Both the position numbers and the translations under genes were made by a program. A stretch of 30,551 bases of DNA from an uncultured Collinsella sp. (GTDB lineage Bacteria; Actinomycetota; Coriobacteriia; Coriobacteriales; Coriobacteriaceae): NCBI GenBank assembly GCA_934650095.1, contig CAKUFT010000020.1:1-30551 (forward strand), read 5' to 3'. Shown here one piece after another: positions 7,832 through 14,401 of the stretch (its first letter is position 1; each line of letters starts with the position of its first letter). A model generated the notes under the pieces. It saw nothing but the letters and a program-made list of their open reading frames with translations. It was not told where the DNA came from and made no database searches.

Positions 7832-8092
7832 CTATTTGGCCTTGTGGCCACGGAACGTACGAGTCGGCGCGAACTCGCCGAGCTTGTGACCAACCATGGA
7901 CTCGGTAACATACACGGGCACATGCTTGCGGCCGTCGTGGACGGCGATGGTGTGACCAACCATCTCGGGGAAGATGGTGGACGCGCGGGACCAGGTCTTC
8001 ACGACGTCCTTCTTGCCAGCCTCGTTCATCGCGGTGATACGCGAGAGAAGGCGAGTCTCCACGAACGGGCCCTTTTTGAGACTTCTGCTCAT
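7832..8092 (-). CDS. rpsS: 30S ribosomal protein S19
   Basis: 86 residues with an ATG start. It has [12 protein letters not shown] at the N-terminus and [19 protein letters not shown] followed by [16 protein letters not shown] near the C-terminus, all canonical. S19 sits in the 30S head and contacts S13. It is in the usual place between rplB and rplV. Confidence 0.97.
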   Translation of the reverse strand: MSRSLKKGPFVETRLLSRITAMNEAGKKDVVKTWSRASTIFPEMVGHTIAVHDGRKHVPVYVTESMVGHKLGEFAPTRTFRGHKAK

Positions 8093-8124
8093 AAGTGCTT
8101 TCTCCTAAAACTCGGTATCCGAAA

Positions 8125-8955
8125 TTACTTCTTACGGCGACGAATGATGTGCTGGTTCGAGACCTTCTTCTTCTTGCGCGTACGAAGGCCCTTCGTCGGC
8201 TTACCCCAGGGGGTAACAGAGGGACGACCAGAGGTGTGGTTCTTGCCCTCGCCACCGCCGTGCGGGTGGTCGACAGGGTTCATGACGGTACCGCGGACGG
8301 TCGGGCGCACGTTCATGTGACGCTTACGGCCGGCCTTGCCGATGACGATGTTGGCGTGATCGGCGTTGCCGACCTCACCGACGGTGGCGCGGCAGGTAAC
8401 GAGGATGCGGCGCATCTCGGAGGAAGGCATACGGACGATAGCGTACTTGCCCTCCTTACCCATCAGCTGGCAGGAGTTACCGGCGGAACGGGCGATAGCG
8501 GCGCCCTTGCCCGGCTGGAACTCGACGGCGTGGATGAGCGTACCGACGGGGATGTCGGCGAGGGGCAGAGCGTTGCCCGGCTTGATGTCGGCGTCAGAAC
8601 CGGACATGATGGTCTGACCGACCTCGAGGCCCTTGGGGGCCAGGATGTAGCGCTTCTCACCGTCAGCGTAGTGCAGCAGAGCGATGCGAGCGGAACGGTT
8701 CGGATCGTACTCGATCGTGGCAACCTTGGCGGGCACGCCGTCCTTGTTGCGCTTGAAGTCGATCACGCGGTAACGACGCTTCACGCCGCCGCCCTGGTGG
8801 CGGGTGGTGATGCGGCCGTTGTTGTTACGACCGGCCTTCTTGGGCAGGGGCTCGAGAAGAGACTTCTCGGGCTTGGTGCAGGTGATCTCGGAGAAATCGG
8901 AGATCGTCTGCCAACGCCTACCAGCGGAGGTCGGCTTAAGGTGCTTTACAGCCAT
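8125..8955 (-). CDS. rplB: 50S ribosomal protein L2
   Basis: 276 residues. The open frame extends 25 codons further upstream, but the ATG at 8953-8955 is the right start: it gives the conserved [15 protein letters not shown] and has GAAAGGG ahead of it. The body contains [16 protein letters not shown]. The C-terminal [20 protein letters not shown] includes the histidine linked to peptidyl-transferase centre function. The 179-base spacer to rplW is unusually long and structured. Confidence 0.97.
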   Translation of the reverse strand: MAVKHLKPTSAGRRWQTISDFSEITCTKPEKSLLEPLPKKAGRNNNGRITTRHQGGGVKRRYRVIDFKRNKDGVPAKVATIEYDPNRSARIALLHYADGEKRYILAPKGLEVGQTIMSGSDADIKPGNALPLADIPVGTLIHAVEFQPGKGAAIARSAGNSCQLMGKEGKYAIVRMPSSEMRRILVTCRATVGEVGNADHANIVIGKAGRKRHMNVRPTVRGTVMNPVDHPHGGGEGKNHTSGRPSVTPWGKPTKGLRTRKKKKVSNQHIIRRRKK

Positions 8956-8986
8956 TACAATCCCTTTCAATAGGAATCCGTTAGCC

Positions 8987-9117
8987 ATCGCAGACAGGGA
9001 TTCGAGGTTCTGCCTCGGGTGCGATGACACCGGACGTATACACGGTTCCGGGCGTGTCCATTTTATACGCCCAAAACCTTGAGCTCTCGCCTCCCCTATT
9101 TGGGAGGCATGAGCTCA
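8987..9117 (-). promoter_or_regulatory. Chain of hairpins in the rplW-rplB spacer, with a terminator-like first stem
   Basis: Reading on the minus strand, hairpin 1 (9117-9080) pairs TGAGCTC with GAGCTCA and GCCTCCC with GGGAGGC around a 6-base loop. It is followed three bases later by TTTT, like an attenuator. Then GGGCGT (9067-9072) pairs with ACGCCC (9050-9055), or alternatively CCGGA with TCCGG (9030-9051). A last stem pairs ATCGCA (8987-8992) with TGCGAT (9020-9025) around CGAGG/CCTCG (9003-9017). TATAAA on the minus strand (9062-9067) could be a -10 element, but no -35 is evident. A cis-regulatory RNA controlling rplB onward is the best guess. Confidence 0.5.
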
Positions 9118-9134
9118 CTCAACAGCAGCGAGTC

Positions 9135-9422
9135 TTAGGCCTGGTTGCCAAAGACCTCGATGGTGTCGCCCTCGGCCAGCGTGACGATGGCCTTCTTCCA
9201 AGAACGGGTCTTGCCGGCGACATAGCGCACGCGCTTGGTCTTGGGCTTGACCGTCAGGGTGTTCACGCGAACGACCTTGACGCCGAAGATCTCCTCGACA
9301 GCGTCCTTGATCTGATACTTGTTAGCATCCTTGGCGACCTCGAACGTGTACTTGTTCAGCTCCATGCCGGAGAAGGAACGCTCGGACACGATCGGACGGA
9401 TGATGATCTCGTGGGCGGTCAT
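9135..9422 (-). CDS. rplW: 50S ribosomal protein L23
   Basis: 95 residues with an ATG start. It contains IIIRPIVSERS near the N-terminus, NKYTFEVAKDANKYQIKDAVE, and VRVNTLTVKPKTKR. L23 lies at the tunnel exit and is the main docking site for trigger factor and SRP. Its ATG follows the rplD stop directly (TAAATG). Confidence 0.97.
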   Translation of the reverse strand: MTAHEIIIRPIVSERSFSGMELNKYTFEVAKDANKYQIKDAVEEIFGVKVVRVNTLTVKPKTKRVRYVAGKTRSWKKAIVTLAEGDTIEVFGNQA

Positions 9423-10049
9423 TTATGCAAGCACCTCCCCGAAGTGAGCGGCGATGTCGGCGGGCATCAGCACAGCGTTGTTGTTGACGAGATCGTAGGT
9501 GTTGGCCTCGTCGGCAGTGATGATGAACGTCTTGGGAATGTTGCGGAACGACAGGTAGGCGTTGACATCCTCATCGCGAACGATGATGGTCAGACGCTTA
9601 CCCTCAAGGCCGAGAGCCTTGAGCATGGCGACGGCAGCCTTGGTGGAAGGCTTCTCGAAGCCGTAGTCGTCGACGAGCACGAGCTCGCCATCGGCCAGCT
9701 TGGCGGACAGCGCGGAGCGCATAGCCAGCTTGACCTCCTTGTTGTTCATACGCTTAGCGTAGGAACGGGGCTTGGGGGCGAAGACAACGCCACCGTGACG
9801 CCACTGGGCAGCACGGATGGAACCCTGGCGGGCACGGCCGGTGCCCTTCTGACGCCAAGGCTTCTTGCCGCCACCGGAAACCTCAGAGCGACCCTTAGCA
9901 GACTGGGTGCCCTGACGCCAAGAGGCCATCTGGCACTTGACGATGTGGTGCATAACGTGGATGTTCGGCTCGATGCCGTACACCTCAGCGGCGAGCTCGG
10001 CCTCGGCGACCTTCTTGCCCTCGCTGTTCTTTACTTCAAACTTTGCCAT
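9423..10049 (-). CDS. rplD: 50S ribosomal protein L4
   Basis: 208 residues. The tunnel loop KKPWRQKGTGRARQGS is intact, with no typical macrolide-resistance change, and the C-terminal globular part contains AMRSALSAKLADGELVLVD. In E. coli L4 represses the S10 operon through its leader RNA; whether that occurs here is unknown. It follows rplC by 46 bp. Confidence 0.97.
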   Translation of the reverse strand: MAKFEVKNSEGKKVAEAELAAEVYGIEPNIHVMHHIVKCQMASWRQGTQSAKGRSEVSGGGKKPWRQKGTGRARQGSIRAAQWRHGGVVFAPKPRSYAKRMNNKEVKLAMRSALSAKLADGELVLVDDYGFEKPSTKAAVAMLKALGLEGKRLTIIVRDEDVNAYLSFRNIPKTFIITADEANTYDLVNNNAVLMPADIAAHFGEVLA

Positions 10050-10095
10050 TTAAGTGTTCTCCTTGGTATGACGCTGGGCTAAATGGGCTGGGCCC

Positions 10096-10716
10096 TTAGG
10101 CCATACGGATGGCGACGAGACCATTCTTGGCACCCGGGACAGCGCCCTTGACCAAGATGAGGTTCTGCTCGGCATCGATGCGGACAACGGAAAGGTTCTT
10201 GACGGTAACGCGCTCGTTACCCATGTGACCGGCCATCTTGACGCCCTTGAGGACGCGCGCAGGATAGGCGCACTGACCGATAGAACCGGGGTGACGCTGG
10301 AAGTGAGAACCATGCGTCATAGGACCGCGGCGCTGACCCCAGCGCTTGATGCGACCCTGGAAGCCCTTACCCTTGGAGGTACCGATGACGTCGACCTTCT
10401 CGACATCAGCGAAATCAGCGACGGTGACGACCTCGCCGACCTTGTGCTCCTCGCCGTTCTCGACGCGGACCTCACGAAGGAAGCGGACAGGCTCGACGCC
10501 AGCCTTGGCGAAGTGACCAGCCATGGGCTTGTTCACGTTCTTGGCCTTGATGTCGCCGAAACCGATCTGGACGGCGTCATAGCCGTCGGTTGCCTGAGTT
10601 TTAACCTGCGAGACAGCGCAGGGGCCAGCCTGGATGACCGTGACGGGAACGACGTTATCGTCCTCGTCCCAAACCTGGGTCATGCCAATCTTGCGGCCGA
10701 GAATCATGCTGATCAA
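10096..10716 (-). CDS. rplC: 50S ribosomal protein L3
   Basis: 206 residues. I take the start as the TTG at 10714-10716, giving [16 protein letters not shown], which matches the usual L3 N-terminal pattern (M-I-x-x-I/L-L/Y-G-x-K). The alternative ATG at 10705-10707 would begin MILGRK. The long central loop is present ([22 protein letters not shown]). L3 contacts the peptidyl-transferase centre. It is the first gene of this ribosomal run; S10, which normally precedes it, lies 14 kb away. Its leader contains a strong hairpin. Confidence 0.95.
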   Translation of the reverse strand: MISMILGRKIGMTQVWDEDDNVVPVTVIQAGPCAVSQVKTQATDGYDAVQIGFGDIKAKNVNKPMAGHFAKAGVEPVRFLREVRVENGEEHKVGEVVTVADFADVEKVDVIGTSKGKGFQGRIKRWGQRRGPMTHGSHFQRHPGSIGQCAYPARVLKGVKMAGHMGNERVTVKNLSVVRIDAEQNLILVKGAVPGAKNGLVAIRMA

Positions 10717-10736
10717 GATATGATCCCAACTCTCGC

Positions 10737-10788
10737 GTGGTCTTGGGACAATGCGTACACCACCGAGCGTACGCCCCTAGAGGACCAC
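10737..10788 (-). promoter_or_regulatory. Hairpin in the rplC leader
   Basis: GTGGTC (10737-10742) pairs with GACCAC (10783-10788), GGG (10745-10747) with CCC (10775-10777), and GCGTAC (10753-10758) with GTACGC (10769-10774), closing a 10-base loop. It lies about 20 bases before the TTG start and could carry autoregulation of the ribosomal run. Confidence 0.45.
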
Positions 10789-10899
10789 TACTTACACGAC
10801 GTGCTCCCCAGCCTTGTATTGCGTCCGGACTACCTGACAACCCTATTAAGCAGGCATTTTGTCCAGCCAGAATACTCCCCTGGTTACACACAGCTGTTT

Positions 10900-10905
10900 A
10901 GTATA
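10900..10905 (-). promoter_or_regulatory. Candidate -10 element of the rplC operon
   Basis: TATACT on the minus strand, preceded directly by TG. No good -35 is seen at the right distance. It would give a leader of about 180 bases that includes the 10737-10788 hairpin. The gap 10717-11165 holds this region and the long hairpin at 10978-11128, and nothing else I can identify. Confidence 0.25.
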
Positions 10906-10977
10906 CACGGCTGCGGGCGTATCCATCGAGATTCATATTTCACTCACATTGTTTACGCAGGTAAAGTGCGTGGATGG

Positions 10978-11128
10978 CTCCCGAGCACGGCGGAGGGCCG
11001 GAGAAATATATTAAGGTCCCTGCTCTACAGTCCTGCGCAAGACGGAGAGCACATTAAGTGCTCTCCTTTGCGTGCGGAACTCGCGATGACCTTAATATAT
11101 TTCTCCGGCCCTCCGCCGTGCTCGGGAG
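10978..11128. repeat. Long hairpin element with conserved 69-nt core, copy 1
   Basis: Arms 10978-11018 and 11088-11128 are a perfect 41-bp inverted repeat. Between them is a 69-base core (11019-11087) almost identical to the core at 28294-28362. Inside the core GGAGAGCAC (11044-11052) pairs with GTGCTCTCC (11058-11066) around ATTAA, and GCAA pairs with TTGC below it. In the other copy both strands of this stem change together (G-C to A-T). The outer arms of the two copies are unrelated apart from TTAAG next to the core. The element lies 38 bases past the stop of the histidine phosphatase gene and 260 bases before rplC. It may be a mobile palindromic element or a structured RNA. Confidence 0.85.
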
Positions 11129-11165
11129 ACGACACGTTGATGTCTGCTTAACTCTGCTCGCTCAG

Positions 11166-11792
11166 CTAATTACTTTGTTGAGGATCGATGATTTGCTGCA
11201 AGATGAACTTGGATTGGGGCGCGTCGTCTTCTTCTCCCGACTTTTCCTCGTCAAAATCGAAAATCATGATGGCGCAGTTGGGGAGTTTTGTTGGGAGCCC
11301 GAAGCCCTCTGGGGCTGCAGCCTTGATGAATTGGCGGCTGGCGCTGCCGTGGCTTACCGCTAGGAGGGTTTTGGTGCCTTCGGCGCTTATGAGATTGGTT
11401 AGGGCGCCTACCATGCGCTGTTGCAGGGCTTGGCTTCCTTCTCCGCCAAATGGGATCAGGTCCTCGCCGGGGTCCCAGACGTCGGTGGGAAGGGCATCGT
11501 GGGGACCTTCTTCGAAGGTGCCGTAGCTGCGCTCGATGATGCCTTCGCAGGGCTCGACTGCTGCATCCGGGCCGAGGAGTTCGGTTGCGACGAGACTTGC
11601 CGTGTCCATGGCTCGGCCTAAGGGCGAAGAGACCACTTTGTCGGGGACGACGTCGTGGTCCTTGAGCCATGCGGCTGCCATTCCCGCTTGTTTGCGGCCC
11701 AGGTCGGTTAACGGAGAATCGCAGCGGCCCTGGACGAGCTTTTTAACGTTGAATTCTGTCTGACCGTGGCGGAGCAGATATAGACGCTTCAT
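11166..11792 (-). CDS. Histidine phosphatase family protein (phosphoglycerate-mutase-like)
   Basis: 208 residues with an ATG start after GGGGAG. The catalytic LLRHGQTEFN is at residues 6-15 (the His8 of RHG is the phospho-acceptor), ERSYGTFEE supplies the acid, and VSHGSASR carries the second histidine. This branch (PhoE/CobC/GpmB-like) covers broad-specificity phosphatases more often than true glycolytic mutases. At 208 residues it is shorter than dPGM GpmA (about 250), so I prefer phosphatase. It is 39 bp after the CDF transporter gene, possibly in one transcript. Confidence 0.88.
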   Translation of the reverse strand: MKRLYLLRHGQTEFNVKKLVQGRCDSPLTDLGRKQAGMAAAWLKDHDVVPDKVVSSPLGRAMDTASLVATELLGPDAAVEPCEGIIERSYGTFEEGPHDALPTDVWDPGEDLIPFGGEGSQALQQRMVGALTNLISAEGTKTLLAVSHGSASRQFIKAAAPEGFGLPTKLPNCAIMIFDFDEEKSGEEDDAPQSKFILQQIIDPQQSN

Positions 11793-11831
11793 GCTCTCCC
11801 CTTCTGTATAACTTGCTTTGCTGGCACAGCC

Positions 11832-12992
11832 CTACTCGTGGGTATGGCCTACGTAGTCTTCGTCGATCGTGATCTTGGCAATCGACTTGGGATATTCCGA
11901 TTCGACACGTTTCGCCAACGCGCGCTTTAGGTCCTCGGCGCTCATCGCCAAATCCGAGGGTCGCACGCAGTCAAAAATCACGTTGGTATGCGTGGGACCC
12001 GGAACACAGCGTAGGTCGTGGATCGAGAGGCGGCTATCGATCTCTTGAGCCATAGCGTTGATGCGCAGACGCATGCTCGCCACCTTTGGATCGTCGGTCA
12101 CGATGGGATCGTAATGGAGCGTGACGATCATACCGTCTTCGTTCCTAAATGCCTGCTCGATGTTATCGAGCGTGTCGTGACTTTCCAGCGGGCTGGCCTC
12201 GGCCGCCATCTCGGCGTGCGCACTTGCAAACTTCCTGCCCGGACCGTAATCGTGAACCATAAGGTCGTGGACGCCCAAAACGCCGGGGTAGCTCATGATC
12301 TTGTCTCGGATATGTTTGACCAGCTTGGGATCGGGCGCCTGGCCCAAAAGCGGGCTCACCGTATCTTGAATAAGTTCAAAGCCGCTCCAGCCAATATAGG
12401 CGCCAACGGCAAGGCCGACCCATGCGTCAAGATTGATGTGCGTCACCTGCGAAACAATTGCGCACGCTAACACGGCGCCTGTGGCAAGAACATCGTTCTT
12501 AGAATCTTGCGCGGTCGCATGCAGCGTCTCGGACTCAATGCGATCGCCGAGCTTTTGGTTGAGAGCCGCCATCCAGAGCTTTACGACCATCGAAAGCACT
12601 AGAACCGCCACCAGGGCAAGCGAGAACTCGACAGATTCGGGGTGGATGACGCGCTCAAACGAGGACTTCACCAGCTCAACGCCAATCAACAGCACGAGTG
12701 CCGCCACGACCAGACCCGAGAGATACTCGTAGCGGCCATGTCCGTAAGGATGCTCGGGGTCGGCCGGCTTGCTCGCTAGCTTAAAGCCCAGCACGCTCAC
12801 GATATTCGAGCTGGCATCGGACAGGTTGTTCATGGCATCCGCCACGATCGAAACCGATCCCGACAGCACGCCAATTGCACCCTTCGCAGCGCATAGTGCC
12901 ACATTGGCGAGAATACACACCACACCCGTCAACGTTCCCACGCGCGCACGGTTGCCCTGCGCTCGCTTAATAATCCACTCGACCATCCTCAT
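11832..12992 (-). CDS. Cation diffusion facilitator (CDF) family metal efflux transporter
   Basis: 386 residues with about six N-terminal membrane segments, then a cytosolic metal-sensing domain. Landmarks are SIVADAMNNLSDASSN in TM2 (Asp52, Asn56, Asp59), HPYGHGRYEY at 81-90, and DSKND in TM5 (Asp163, Asp167). The D-x3-D in TM5 instead of the H-x3-D of zinc exporters points towards manganese-type CDFs, but substrate calls from motifs are uncertain. It should export divalent metal in exchange for protons. The start could be the ATG at 12992 or at 12986; GGGGACTG favours the first. The C-terminus extends about 80 residues beyond a minimal CDF. Confidence 0.92.
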   Translation of the reverse strand: MRMVEWIIKRAQGNRARVGTLTGVVCILANVALCAAKGAIGVLSGSVSIVADAMNNLSDASSNIVSVLGFKLASKPADPEHPYGHGRYEYLSGLVVAALVLLIGVELVKSSFERVIHPESVEFSLALVAVLVLSMVVKLWMAALNQKLGDRIESETLHATAQDSKNDVLATGAVLACAIVSQVTHINLDAWVGLAVGAYIGWSGFELIQDTVSPLLGQAPDPKLVKHIRDKIMSYPGVLGVHDLMVHDYGPGRKFASAHAEMAAEASPLESHDTLDNIEQAFRNEDGMIVTLHYDPIVTDDPKVASMRLRINAMAQEIDSRLSIHDLRCVPGPTHTNVIFDCVRPSDLAMSAEDLKRALAKRVESEYPKSIAKITIDEDYVGHTHE

Positions 12993-13066
12993 CAGTCCCC
13001 ACGGTACTACCTATATATATCTATTGCTCAAACGGATTGTAGTGTAGCCACTTTGTTCCCCAGATA

Positions 13067-13100
13067 CAAAAAGGCCGCAACCCACACGGGCCACGGCCTT
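13067..13100 (-). terminator. Rho-independent terminator after the PTS gene
   Basis: On the minus strand AAGGCCG and CGGCCTT form a stem with a GC-rich loop, followed by TTTTT. It lies about 40 bases beyond the EIIC stop, just past the type C repeat, and insulates the CDF gene downstream. Confidence 0.8.
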
Positions 13101-13102
13101 GG

Positions 13103-13136
13103 AATGTGACATGCGGGACGTCCCTTTGTCGCACAG
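13103..13136 (-). repeat. Short palindromic repeat, type C, copy 1
   Basis: 34 bases with AATGTGACATGCGG on the left and TTTGTCGCACAG on the right. It is almost the same as 14368-14401, in the same orientation. It lies two bases past the stop codon of the PTS gene. Confidence 0.75.
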
Positions 13137-13138
13137 GT

Positions 13139-14353
13139 TTATGCGCTTACTTCAGCAGCGCTCGCAACTGTTTCGGGCGAATCGACTTCGTCTTCTGCCG
13201 TCTGCCCCTTCGCTGGCACCACGCCAAAGCAGTAGCTCAGCGCCGCAGACACCGCAAATGCCACACCGCCAGCAGCACAGCACCACAGCAGATTCGAGAT
13301 GCCGCCCGTGGCGAAACCAATAACCATAAGCACATTCGTCATGCCGATGGTATAGGCCGTAACGTGGCCCACGGCTGCGACAAGACCTCCAACGGCACCA
13401 CCAATGGCCATGCATGTGAGGCACCTGCCGTATTTAAAGCCGCAGCCATATAGCGCCGGCTCGCTTACGCCGCCAAGCACGCCCGAGATCGAATAACCCA
13501 GCATAAGGGCTTTTTCGTCCTTATCCGCAACGCGAAGCGATGCGCCAAAGGGCATGCCCCAGACAGCAAACGTCGCCATCGTCGCAGCGATGAGGATGCA
13601 CGAGTCCGTTCCCACACTCATAAACTGCGCGTAGGCGAGCGATAAGACAACGTTGCTGACGCCCGCGATCTTAAGAAACTCCCAGCCCGCGGCGAGCCCC
13701 GTAAGCGTGAGCAGTGACACGATGCCGCCCGAATTGCCGAGCATAAACATGAGTTGTCCCAACAGCATGCCCAGATAGCTGCCCGCCGGGGCCGTAATGC
13801 ACAGGGACACCGGAACCATGACGAGCATCGTCGCAAACGGAACGAACGAAAACGCCACGGCCTTAGGGATAACGCGCTGAAAGAAACACTCCACTCGCCA
13901 TAGCACGGGCACCGAAATGAGAACCGGAATAACAGTCGTCGTGTAATCGTTGACCGGCGCGGGAAGCAGGCCATATACGGAAGTCATCGATGCCCCCGTC
14001 GTCGAAGCGGCATCGACGAGCTTAAGCAAATCGGGCGCAATCAATACGCCGCCCAGCATCATGCCCAGCTGCTCCGAGCAACCGAGCTGGCGGGCGGCCG
14101 CCCAACCAAGATAAATGGGCAAAAAGTAGTAACCGGCGTTATAGAGCCAGCTGTAGAACAGGCGATAGATTTCGGAATCGGCAGACCACAGGCCCAGCAT
14201 GCCTTCGCCCATAATGACGGCGACGGTGCGGAACAATGCCGCGCAGACAATAAACGGCAGCGCCGACATCATGCTTTTGGACAGATAGTCCACCACGGCC
14301 ATGGCGTTTGATGAAACCGTCGTTGTAAACGAGGTGTTAGAAACTTGTGACAT
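13139..14353 (-). CDS. PTS EIIC-like membrane protein (glucose/sucrose superfamily), no IIA or IIB partner
   Basis: 404 residues from the ATG at 14351-14353, preceded by GAAAGG. The open frame extends upstream of this, through the repeat and into accDA, but that part is not PTS-like. It has about ten membrane segments, FLPIYLGWAAARQLGCSEQLG at 78-98 (typical of EIIC), and GVSEPALYG at 295-303, equivalent to the GITEP motif. The loop that normally reads TGLHW-like here reads LTGLAAGWEF, so the usual histidine is missing. There is no EIIB or EIIA domain and no sugar enzyme nearby. It may pair with components encoded elsewhere or have lost transport. The C-terminus is an acidic tail. It sits between fatty-acid genes and a metal transporter, bracketed by type C repeats, which suggests insertion. 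Confidence 0.85.
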   Translation of the reverse strand: MSQVSNTSFTTTVSSNAMAVVDYLSKSMMSALPFIVCAALFRTVAVIMGEGMLGLWSADSEIYRLFYSWLYNAGYYFLPIYLGWAAARQLGCSEQLGMMLGGVLIAPDLLKLVDAASTTGASMTSVYGLLPAPVNDYTTTVIPVLISVPVLWRVECFFQRVIPKAVAFSFVPFATMLVMVPVSLCITAPAGSYLGMLLGQLMFMLGNSGGIVSLLTLTGLAAGWEFLKIAGVSNVVLSLAYAQFMSVGTDSCILIAATMATFAVWGMPFGASLRVADKDEKALMLGYSISGVLGGVSEPALYGCGFKYGRCLTCMAIGGAVGGLVAAVGHVTAYTIGMTNVLMVIGFATGGISNLLWCCAAGGVAFAVSAALSYCFGVVPAKGQTAEDEVDSPETVASAAEVSA

Positions 14354-14367
14354 GGAACGCCTTTCCC

Positions 14368-14401
14368 AATGTGACATGCGGACTGTCCCTTTGTCACACA
14401 G
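14368..14401 (-). repeat. Short palindromic repeat, type C, copy 2, containing the accDA stop codon
   Basis: AATGTGACATGCGGACTGTC followed by CCTTTGTCACACAG, with GTGACA/TGTCAC as inverted ends. The TGA that ends accDA (14394-14396) lies inside it, so the repeat supplies the last codon and stop of that gene. Confidence 0.75.

Noticed and set aside
8956..9030. A 25-codon upstream extension of rplB
   Set aside because: It falls in the hairpin-rich spacer and is not L2-like. The internal ATG at 8955 has a good ribosome binding site and the conserved N-terminus.
9423..10049. Possible macrolide-resistance change in L4
   Set aside because: The KPWRQKGTGRAR loop is intact.
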